From positions 1,764,501 to 1,828,500 of the forward strand of contig CP071065.1 of assembly GCA_017164015.1 (NCBI GenBank): DNA of 64,000 nt, given 5' to 3'. A program made the position numbers and the translations under genes. This DNA is from Nostoc sp. UHCC 0702 (lineage in GTDB: Bacteria > Cyanobacteriota > Cyanobacteriia > Cyanobacteriales > Nostocaceae). The notes below the pieces were generated by a model. The model was not told the DNA's origin. It did not search any database and was given only the letters and a program-made list of their open reading frames with translations. Numbering within the stretch: the first letter of the stretch is position 1; each line of letters starts with the position of its first letter. Shown piece after piece: positions 38,104-43,989 of the stretch.

Positions 38104-38171
38104 GAGGGGGACAAGTCAAGTAAGTCACTCGATTTTGTACAAAATCATCCACCGCCGCAATTGCTCGCTCA
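38104..38171 (+). repeat. 68-bp perfect direct repeat, copy 1
   Basis: Identical to 38,541-38,608. It contains the perfect palindrome ATTTTGTACAAAAT, echoing the TTTTGTAC core of the nearby iteron-like repeats. G-rich tandem repeats flank it on the left. Confidence 0.85.
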
Positions 38172-38224
38172 CGTCAAATTGGCTATTGGGCATTGGGAGC
38201 AGGGGAGCAGGGGGGAGTCATCTG

Positions 38225-38458
38225 TCAGCCCACGCGGTTTTGCTTGAGTACAAGACAGGCTTGCTGTATTGATGTGATGAGATTTGGATTGGACTGAAAT
38301 ATCTGTGGCAGTCTGTCTAAGATTTCGGCTGCCAATAATACAGCCTCAATCTCATTTAGTTCAGGGTCAACGCTTTTGATGAACTCTATGAATTTATCTA
38401 ATCTCTGGGTTGCCAGTAGAGCAACATTTATTGTTTGTGTTTCTTGTGGATTGGTCAT
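38225..38458 (-). CDS. Hypothetical protein, 77 aa
   Basis: A compact helical protein (LLATQRLDKFIEFIKSVDPE, LNEIEAVLLAAEILDRLPQI) without known motif. It lies exactly between two copies of a 68-bp direct repeat, so it could be a cassette that was inserted or could be deleted by recombination between them. Confidence 0.55.
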   Translation of the reverse strand: MTNPQETQTINVALLATQRLDKFIEFIKSVDPELNEIEAVLLAAEILDRLPQIFQSNPNLITSIQQACLVLKQNRVG

Positions 38459-38540
38459 TTGTCATTAGTTGTCAGTTGTCAGTAGGGAATTGGTAATTGG
38501 TAATTGGGCATTGGGTGTTGGGGAGATGGGGAGCAGGGGA

Positions 38541-38608
38541 GAGGGGGACAAGTCAAGTAAGTCACTCGATTTTGTACAAAATCATCCACCGCCGCAATTG
38601 CTCGCTCA
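38541..38608 (+). repeat. 68-bp perfect direct repeat, copy 2
   Basis: Second copy of the repeat at 38,104, with the same palindrome ATTTTGTACAAAAT at 38,570-38,583. The gap 38,459-38,853 otherwise holds TTGGTAA- and GGGGAGATG-type short repeats and no gene. Confidence 0.85.
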
Positions 38609-38853
38609 TGAAATTGGGCATTGGGTATTGGGTATTGGGGATTGGGGACTGGGGAGATGGGGAGTACTTGCCACACCCAAGGGCGCGGGTTATAATGTGC
38701 CGCCCGGTCATTAATTAACAGTTGACTGTGATCACAGTGTCCTGTTACTGGCATAATGCTTTTAGATGCGTATTCCTCATCCACCCAGCCATGAAAGCTG
38801 GGTGGTTATCGCACCTATGCAAAACCGCCCTCACCCATACGAGTAAGGACGGT

Positions 38854-39083
38854 TTATGGTTCTTCGGAATTTTCTTCTAGTTCTTCGTCGCCTTCATCTT
38901 CTAGTTCTTCATCTTCTTGAGCGGCTAAATCATAGATTTCTTGTCTGATCAGCTTCATCTCTTGCTCAAAGGAAGCTGTAAAGCTCTCGTTATCGTCAAG
39001 CCGCGCCTTTAAGCGTTGACGGTGAGAACCAACGTAATCATTGAAACCTTTCTCTAATATCTCCAGGCGCTTTAGGATTTTCC
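38854..39083 (-). CDS. Coiled-coil acidic domain, probable -1 frameshift extension of the RHH gene
   Basis: This reading frame carries ILKRLEILEKGFNDYVGSHR, a coiled coil and a Glu/Asp-rich tail (EDEELEDEGDEELEENSEEP). In its own frame the upstream part (back to 39,291) looks like translated shadow of the RHH gene. A slippery heptamer GGGAAAA (plus-strand 39,078-39,084) lies in the RHH frame as G_GGA_AAA, two codons before its stop, and a -1 slip there enters this frame. The joined product would be about 143 residues: RHH domain, coiled coil, acidic tail. Confidence 0.55.
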
Positions 39084-39275
39084 CAAGAGCATCGCTTGTG
39101 GTTTTGACGATGACATTTGTCCCAGTGGTATCTCTCCCCTGGCTATCTTGGCTACTAAATCCGCCCTGCTTAATCCCATCGCTTCGGCCCTGGAGCGAAA
39201 CATCTCCCAATCCTTTTGGCTGAGGAACAGCGACACATTTTTTGCGTCGTCCGCTAATTTTTTTGGTCTGGCCAT
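39072..39275 (-). CDS. Ribbon-helix-helix-like DNA-binding protein, 67 aa
   Basis: MARPKKLADDAKNVSLFLSQ is followed by KDWEMFRSRAEAMGLSRADL, a beta strand plus two helices, as in RHH/CopG or MobC-like proteins of plasmids and integrative elements. It ends at TAA two codons after a GGGAAAA heptamer, so a longer frameshift product is possible. Four copies of CATAyAGAAAA lie upstream, two forming a perfect palindrome, which fits autoregulation. Confidence 0.75.
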   Translation of the reverse strand: MARPKKLADDAKNVSLFLSQKDWEMFRSRAEAMGLSRADLVAKIARGEIPLGQMSSSKPQAMLLGKS

Positions 39276-39309
39276 CTATAAATTCATTCACAACAGTAAA
39301 CCCATTTTA

Positions 39310-39398
39310 CATACAGAAAATAAAATCTCATATAGAAAACTATTGACAGGAAGTTTTCTATATGATTAACATAACATTAGTTTCTCATACAGAAAACT
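39310..39398. promoter_or_regulatory. Operator cluster upstream of the RHH gene
   Basis: CATACAGAAAAT (39,310), CATATAGAAAACT (39,329), its exact reverse complement AGTTTTCTATATG (39,352) and CATACAGAAAACT (39,386). The middle pair forms 13-bp perfect arms with a 10-bp spacer containing TTGACA. Arrays of half-sites like this are typical RHH operators. Confidence 0.75.
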
Positions 39399-39631
39399 AA
39401 ATTCTTGAGTTTTCTCTTTCTCACCCATCGCCAACCGGGAACCAATGCAGTTAGCACCTTGGCAGAGAACAGCAATGAATTCAGCCAAACTTGTCCCGCG
39501 TTGAGCGATCGCGTGAGTGATGAGTGATGAGAGCAACAAGTCGCGGAGATTAAAAAAATCTGGTGACTGTAATCTGTACTGCGGCCGCAGTCTGTAACTG
39601 ACCTGAGAGGTGAATTCTACTTTTAGCCAGG

Positions 39632-39718
39632 GGCGATAGTGACAACATCGCCATAGGAGGCGGGTAGATGTACCTGGGTGAAAATCCCTTGGAGGCAGGC
39701 GTGTCAAATTCGACACGC
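39632..39718. other. Two hairpins in a gene-free stretch
   Basis: GGCGAT (39,632)/ATCGCC (39,647) and GCGTGTC (39,699)/GACACGC (39,712) form two short perfect hairpins. The stretch 39,400-39,820 has no convincing gene on either strand. It could be an origin, an oriT or an RNA leader; nothing decides among these. Confidence 0.35.
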
Positions 39719-39821
39719 ACAGATTACAGCCATGAAGTAGCACGCCATACATGGCACTGCAACGGATAACAGTTTTTAAAAACACGCGCAAACCCCTGCG
39801 GCCGGTCGCAATTTATTAACC

Positions 39822-39995
39822 ATGAAACCAAAATATGTAACCAGAGAAAAACGCATTCGGCAGTTAGAAAAAGAAGTCCAACAACTCAAGCAGCAAGTGC
39901 AAACACTCACAGAACTGCTCGACTTTACAACGGCGATGGTTTACCGCTCTCGCTCAATTGAACGCGCCAAACTTGGGCGAGATTTCCATGACTAA
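39822..39995 (+). CDS. Small coiled-coil protein, 57 aa
   Basis: KRIRQLEKEVQQLKQQVQTL is a perfect leucine-zipper-like heptad stretch (about 10-35), followed by AMVYRSRSIERAKLGRDFHD. It is too short for most gene callers. It opens a run of small plus-strand genes that leads to the recombinase at the right end. Confidence 0.55.
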   Translation: MKPKYVTREKRIRQLEKEVQQLKQQVQTLTELLDFTTAMVYRSRSIERAKLGRDFHD

Positions 39996-40102
39996 CTACT
40001 ACCGTCACAACTGCCAGCAAAACCAGTTCACTTATACAAACGGCGTAGGTTGCCACTGCTACCACGTCCCGATTTGGTGATTTTAAGTAAGGAAACAACA
40101 AC

Positions 40103-40264
40103 ATGACAGTCCAAGAACTAATTGAACAATTGCAACTTATTGAATCTGGATTTGAGGTAGTTGCTTTTGACTTCAGCAGCTGCTCGTCGTATGTAATCAC
40201 AAGAGTCAGTGAGAATGAGTTTGGTGAGGGCCCACTCTTACTTGTGTTTGATAGTGACGAATAA
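40103..40264 (+). CDS. Small hypothetical protein, 53 aa (family 1, copy 1)
   Basis: MTVQELIEQLQLIESGFEVV aligns with MRLTIEQLIEKLKRYPADST at 40,438. AAGGA at 40,089 gives a good ribosome binding site. With the following remnant at 40,278 it forms one half of a duplicated two-gene unit. Confidence 0.55.
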   Translation: MTVQELIEQLQLIESGFEVVAFDFSSCSSYVITRVSENEFGEGPLLLVFDSDE

Positions 40265-40277
40265 AAGAAATCTACAC

Positions 40278-40343
40278 ATGGACAGAATCAAAATTCGCTT
40301 GATTGGCTCACCAAAAGGTGTAAACGCTTTTGCTGAATTCTGA
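40278..40343 (+). pseudogene. Truncated copy of the family 2 small gene
   Basis: MDRIKIRLIGSPKGVNAFAE matches MGRIEIRLIGTDSDVEAFAA at 40,650, then meets a stop after 21 codons. It is therefore a 3'-truncated duplicate. Confidence 0.5.
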
Positions 40344-40437
40344 ATTCTTCAGTAAAGTAGCCCTTACTGTTCCCAGTGCTTTGGAAATGGTCAATAGGAC
40401 TAAAAAACAAGTAAAACGAAACGACGGGAAACTCATC

Positions 40438-40650
40438 ATGAGATTAACAATCGAACAACTAATTGAAAAGTTAAAACGATATCCAGCCGACTCTACGGTC
40501 TTTGTTGACGATAGCGATGGTTACTGTTTTGATATTTCAGAAATCTATGTTTCACCAGACGACAACGTGATATTAAGCATAGATTCAGCTTCCAAATATA
40601 AAGAAAAAAAAGTCGTTGTTGAGCCAATCGATCCTCGCTACCTGAAGTAA
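40438..40650 (+). CDS. Small hypothetical protein, 70 aa (family 1, copy 2)
   Basis: MRLTIEQLIEKLKRYPADST continues VFVDDSDGYCFDISEIYVSP, a small alpha-beta protein like those many cyanobacterial mobile elements carry. An in-frame extension upstream to 40,330 has no support. Its stop overlaps the next ATG by one base. Confidence 0.6.
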   Translation: MRLTIEQLIEKLKRYPADSTVFVDDSDGYCFDISEIYVSPDDNVILSIDSASKYKEKKVVVEPIDPRYLK

Positions 40651-40847
40651 TGGGACGAATCGAAATCCGACTAATAGGAACTGACTCTGATGTAGAAGCT
40701 TTTGCGGCTTTTCTAGTCAAAACATCTGGCTACATCACTCCACTGAAAATCATCAGCGAGGGTGAAAATCGATCATCGCGCAAAAGCACCGACAAACTCC
40801 GCTATATGGAAGTTGATTTTGATAGCAGTGCAATGCAAGGTGAGTAA
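40650..40847 (+). CDS. Small hypothetical protein, 65 aa (family 2)
   Basis: MGRIEIRLIGTDSDVEAFAA continues as a basic region with SRKSTDKLRYMEVDFD at the end. Translationally coupled to the preceding gene. Family unknown; a truncated sister copy lies 0.4 kb upstream. Confidence 0.6.
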   Translation: MGRIEIRLIGTDSDVEAFAAFLVKTSGYITPLKIISEGENRSSRKSTDKLRYMEVDFDSSAMQGE

Positions 40848-41063
40848 TAACTTATACATCATCTCCCTCATCTCCCCTTCCCCCCCTATCCCCAGAGGGG
40901 GCCCCGAGTCCCCCCTGCTCCCCTGCTCAAAATTGGCGCGCCCATACAGTTATGCCCTTTCACTCCTTGGTAAAGCTAGACGAAACACTAACTAACAACC
41001 ATGAAAAACTCTTAAGTTTCACACGATTTTAGTCGCCAAAGTCGAGAAAACGCGACATTTCCT

Positions 41064-41145
41064 GGGGATAAAACTAGCGGACTAGTGCAGCACTGCGGTG
41101 TTGTAAGGCACTCCTCGCCTTGGGTTCAACTCCCTTTTATCCCCA
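41064..41145 (+). tRNA. tRNA-like gene with extended acceptor stem and long variable arm
   Basis: 82 nt. GGGGATAAAA pairs perfectly with TTTTATCCCC (acceptor of 9-10 bp). A 3-bp D-stem (ACT/AGT) holds an AGCGGACT loop. The anticodon stem CAGCA/TGTTG (one G-T) closes a 6-nt loop CTGCGG with GCG after the T. A variable arm AAGGC/GCCTT has 7 loop bases, and the T-arm is GGG-TTCAACT-CCC. The T-loop and D-loop signatures are tRNA-like. The 9-10/3 acceptor/T layout with long variable arm recalls allo-tRNAs. The 6-nt anticodon loop is abnormal, so it may be a pseudo-tRNA. The surrounding 40,848-41,465 has no other gene. Confidence 0.5.
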
Positions 41146-41465
41146 CCCTTAAGAAGATCAGCCAGTAGCAATCACTGGCTACTGGCTTTCCCTAAACGGA
41201 GGTATAAAACTAGACGCAAATCAACCACAACATCACAACAAAATGCACTTTTAACCATCGCCAGTAGAGCTACTGGCGCTTTCTTCCCATCACCAATGCC
41301 ATCAACAAAGTTCGTAGGAGGTTTTGCCTATGCCTACGTAGAGCATGTAGTAACTGCTTCATTAAACCTTTTTAAATTTATAGGGATGACACACCAGGAC
41401 GCTCGTCCGCTTGTGTGGGCTGGCCCTGGTGTTTTTTTGAAACTTTGGATGCAAGGAATTTGAAT

Positions 41466-41654
41466 ATGCAAGTCATACTCACTGATAAACCGTGGGCGAT
41501 TTACTGCACGTCTAAAACCTGTCAATACCAGTGTGTTGGGCGCTACCGCAACCGCCAAGACGCTGAAGACCAGCTAACATTTTTACGCAAACATGTACCA
41601 CAAGCCAAATTTGTACTTTTGTCAGACATCGAGGAGCAAAGTTTACATGTCTAA
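41466..41654 (+). CDS. Small Cys-containing hypothetical protein, 62 aa
   Basis: AIYCTSKTCQYQCVGRYRNR carries three Cys, then a helix QDAEDQLTFLRKHVPQAKFV. AAGGAA lies 8 bases upstream of the ATG. Unknown; it overlaps the next gene by 8 bp. Confidence 0.6.
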   Translation: MQVILTDKPWAIYCTSKTCQYQCVGRYRNRQDAEDQLTFLRKHVPQAKFVLLSDIEEQSLHV

Positions 41655-42108
41655 CCCACTTCGGTACTACACTGCTGACATAAAGAGCGACGACGGCATA
41701 CTCGACGAGCTAGAACTACGTTATGGCAGCTACTTTGAGCTGATGATTGACCGTGACAAGTGGTTCTTGCTCAACAGCATAAGTATCAGCTTGTGTGTTC
41801 AGGCACTAGGTCAAACCAGCAATGAAGTTATCGCCCTTGGTGCTAGGTTACAAACCCTAGATGCTAGTACCAGAAAAGCCATTATCAAGTTTTTGATTGA
41901 TCAGCTAATCCCACCAGTATTACCTGAACCTTCTTTTAGCTATTTTGTCATAGCCTATGCACTGATGAGCGAGGAGTTAACTAAGTACAAAGTCGATACC
42001 ACCGCCCAAGATTTGCGCCATTCATTTTTCGACCAAGCTGAACAAAAGTTTAAGCAGATGTCCCCTAACGAGTTGGAGGGTTTTCTACAACAAAATTACC
42101 CAGCGTGA
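41647..42108 (+). CDS. Hypothetical protein, 153 aa
   Basis: Unrecognised helical protein. The ATG at 41,647 overlaps the previous stop; an upstream extension to 41,593 is out of place inside that gene. Segments ALGQTSNEVIALGARLQTLD and RKAIIKFLIDQLIPP are amphipathic helices. It is probably cytosolic. Confidence 0.6.
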   Translation: MSNPLRYYTADIKSDDGILDELELRYGSYFELMIDRDKWFLLNSISISLCVQALGQTSNEVIALGARLQTLDASTRKAIIKFLIDQLIPPVLPEPSFSYFVIAYALMSEELTKYKVDTTAQDLRHSFFDQAEQKFKQMSPNELEGFLQQNYPA

Positions 42109-42185
42109 TTATGGAGCGATCGCTGTGCCTTTGGAGGAGAGCGATCGCGTGTCATCTACCTTGTCAAAAATAGCACAGTTTAAAA

Positions 42186-42581
42186 ATGTATGACTCATTA
42201 AACCTTGAAGATTTTCGCCATATTTTATACATCATCAGGGACAACGATAAACAGCATGACTGGTTAACCCACAAAGAAATTCGAGTTTACTTGCATTGTT
42301 TGCGCGAACTGTGGACAGAACTTAACATTTCTGATTCTTACTGGTTGCCAAGCATCAAGTTTCATTTTCATGCAATGGCGCTACGGATTTCTCACGAGAA
42401 ACGGGCAATTCTTGCAGCACGATTACTTGATTTGCTGGTTCGCCTAGAACAACCCAACAAATCAAAACAATTTGATAAATCTACTGAAGAGGCGAAAAAT
42501 AACTCTACTGAACCAAAGGAGGCTGACACGGACGATATCCCTTTTGAATCTGGGGAATTGCTCCCCTTAAACCCAAGTTAA
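42186..42581 (+). CDS. Hypothetical protein, 131 aa
   Basis: Helical N-terminal domain (about 1-95; ALRISHEKRAILAARLLDLL) and a charged tail ending EADTDDIPFESGELLPLNPS. The DNA of that tail recurs, diverged, outside the element at 52,150-52,220, which shows that a related element once lay there. Function unknown. Confidence 0.6.
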   Translation: MYDSLNLEDFRHILYIIRDNDKQHDWLTHKEIRVYLHCLRELWTELNISDSYWLPSIKFHFHAMALRISHEKRAILAARLLDLLVRLEQPNKSKQFDKSTEEAKNNSTEPKEADTDDIPFESGELLPLNPS

Positions 42582-42652
42582 CTAAATTACAAGTGCGATA
42601 TGTTTTACGACTACCAACAGAAAGACGAAATTATTGACGAGGACATTTTGAT

Positions 42653-42991
42653 ATGACTCAACAATCAGCTACTTATTACCGAATTTTAAATTTAGGTAAT
42701 TACGAAAATAAGCGTTTAGAGCGCTTTCGTGAAATTAAAGAACACGAAGATCCAACTACTGTTCCTCGCCAACTAATGCTAGAAGTTGAGCAATTAATCA
42801 GGGAGGATGTTGAAAAAGAAATAGTTCAACACATTGAGAATCTCAAGGCTCAAGAAAGAGAATTTCGGCAAGAAGTAACAAGACTGAAAACCGAAATTGA
42901 GCAACTGAGAGCAGAAAAAGCTCAATTACAAGTTGAACCTAACTCAATTCAAGACACTTCCGCCGACGATACATCATCAACAGCTTTTTAA
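42653..42991 (+). CDS. Coiled-coil hypothetical protein, 112 aa
   Basis: Residues about 35-95 form a long coiled coil (AQEREFRQEVTRLKTEIEQL). The N-terminus is YYRILNLGNYENKRLERFRE, a motif seen in small cyanobacterial mobile-element proteins whose function I cannot name. It is followed closely by three overlapping small genes. Confidence 0.6.
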   Translation: MTQQSATYYRILNLGNYENKRLERFREIKEHEDPTTVPRQLMLEVEQLIREDVEKEIVQHIENLKAQEREFRQEVTRLKTEIEQLRAEKAQLQVEPNSIQDTSADDTSSTAF

Positions 42992-43001
42992 GGTTCAACT
43001 T

Positions 43002-43289
43002 ATGACGACAGAAGAATCTGATTTTTTGATGGACAAAGAAAATTATGTACTCAATAGCATCATGAGTGGGATTGCAATTCAGTATTTATGCAATCTCACA
43101 GGTAAATCCTTGAACTATTGGGTTACAAGGTTGAGCAAGGAAGCCAATGAACAGTGTGACCAATTAACCAAAGAACAAGTCGAGCAAACTGTCCAAGACT
43201 ACCTAAAAAACAAATACAAGAATGATTCAATTGTGAGTTTAAGCTATGACAACAGAACAAAGAATCAGGGCAATAGAAAGGACGATTGA
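43002..43289 (+). CDS. Hypothetical protein, 95 aa
   Basis: Starts MTTEESDFLMDKENYVLNSI; AAGG lies 8 bases before this ATG, which is preferred over a frame extending to 42,933. Helical, unknown. Its 3' end overlaps the next gene by 44 bp. Confidence 0.55.
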   Translation: MTTEESDFLMDKENYVLNSIMSGIAIQYLCNLTGKSLNYWVTRLSKEANEQCDQLTKEQVEQTVQDYLKNKYKNDSIVSLSYDNRTKNQGNRKDD

Positions 43290-43443
43290 TATATTGTGCC
43301 GACATCAGCTGTCAATTGCAATCAGCTTTAGTGAGTTGGTTGAACAACTCGAACATGGAATTAGTGACTATTCCTTAATTAAAACAAAAGTCAACAATGA
43401 TGTTGGACTACTTCAACAAGTCAAACCATTGAGTAAACAATGA
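43246..43443 (+). CDS. Small hypothetical protein, 65 aa
   Basis: MTTEQRIRAIERTIDILCRH is a regular helix; the rest is also helical. Overlaps upstream by 44 bp and the next gene by 4 bp (ATGA). Unknown. Confidence 0.5.
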   Translation: MTTEQRIRAIERTIDILCRHQLSIAISFSELVEQLEHGISDYSLIKTKVNNDVGLLQQVKPLSKQ

Positions 43444-43694
43444 CTGAAAACAACACTAATACCGAAAACATTCCCCAACCGGCTTTAAGTTCTGATTACT
43501 ATCCAGTTTGGCACTCACTTGAATACGTCAAGGGGAAAATTATTAGCGCTCAAAGATATATGAGTGCTTATAGTAATGGGAATTACCAAAGCTCCCAACA
43601 AATTAAGGATTTTCTAGTACCAGCTTCTGAAAAGTTAATCCAAATTATCGACAACGATTTGGATTATGAGGAGGAGGAGGAAGAGTCAGAATAA
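43440..43694 (+). CDS. Acidic-tailed hypothetical protein, 84 aa
   Basis: Starts at an ATGA overlap. Central helix SLEYVKGKIISAQRYMSAYS, acidic end DYEEEEEESE. It is the last gene before the structured non-coding region, so that RNA could be transcribed from this operon's promoter. Unknown function. Confidence 0.55.
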   Translation: MTENNTNTENIPQPALSSDYYPVWHSLEYVKGKIISAQRYMSAYSNGNYQSSQQIKDFLVPASEKLIQIIDNDLDYEEEEEESE

Positions 43695-43699
43695 CCGCC

Positions 43700-43965
43700 T
43701 GATGATGGCTACGCCGACCCCGTAGCCGAAACTAGGGCAGTTTGCCCTAGTCGCGGGTTGGGTCGCTACCAATTCGCCCCTGGTGCAAGCCAGGGAGGGA
43801 ATGAGCGGTGGTACGGGTTTTTAGCAGGAAATGACCGTAAGGTTTCTTGATTTCATGAATCCACCACCGCAATTTATTCCCTGTCCGTGCTGGTTTAAGA
43901 GTGAATTGTTAACACTAATTTGGGAGATTCGTGACCATTTTAGCACGGTTTAAGCTGTCAAAAAA
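43700..43965 (+). ncRNA. Candidate IS110-type bridge RNA
   Basis: The region has four 5' hairpins (GGCTACG/CGTAGCC 43,707-43,727; CTAGGGCA/TGCCCTAG 43,732-43,750; TTGG/CCAA about 43,758-43,772; CCCTGG/CCAGGG 43,778-43,795). Two larger stem-closed loops follow. Loop 1 (stem GCGGTGG/CCACCGC, 43,805-43,870) carries TAGCAGGAAAT and CTTGATTTC, matching the two halves of the rebuilt target. Loop 2 (stem CCGTGCT/AGCACGG, 43,885-43,948) carries AGAGTGAAT and GATTC, matching the joined ends of the element. Order and strand of the guides are those of IS110 bridge RNAs. Exact RNA ends are unknown. Confidence 0.82.
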
Positions 43966-43989
43966 TAGCTCCCGTTACCGAACCATGAC

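Noticed and set aside
38854..39291. A single 145-codon gene starting at 39,291
   Set aside because: Its first about 70 codons have poor protein character and lie opposite a clear RHH domain in another frame. Only the part after the slippery heptamer looks real.
39366..39791. 141-codon minus-strand frame
   Set aside because: It runs through the operator cluster and hairpins, with odd Cys/Arg-rich composition and no ribosome binding site. A short real gene inside cannot be excluded.
43700..43965. Omega-RNA/HEARO-like RNA or riboswitch as identity of the structured region
   Set aside because: Its several hairpins resemble such RNAs, but there is no IscB or TnpB gene next to it, and the guide matches fit a bridge RNA directly.
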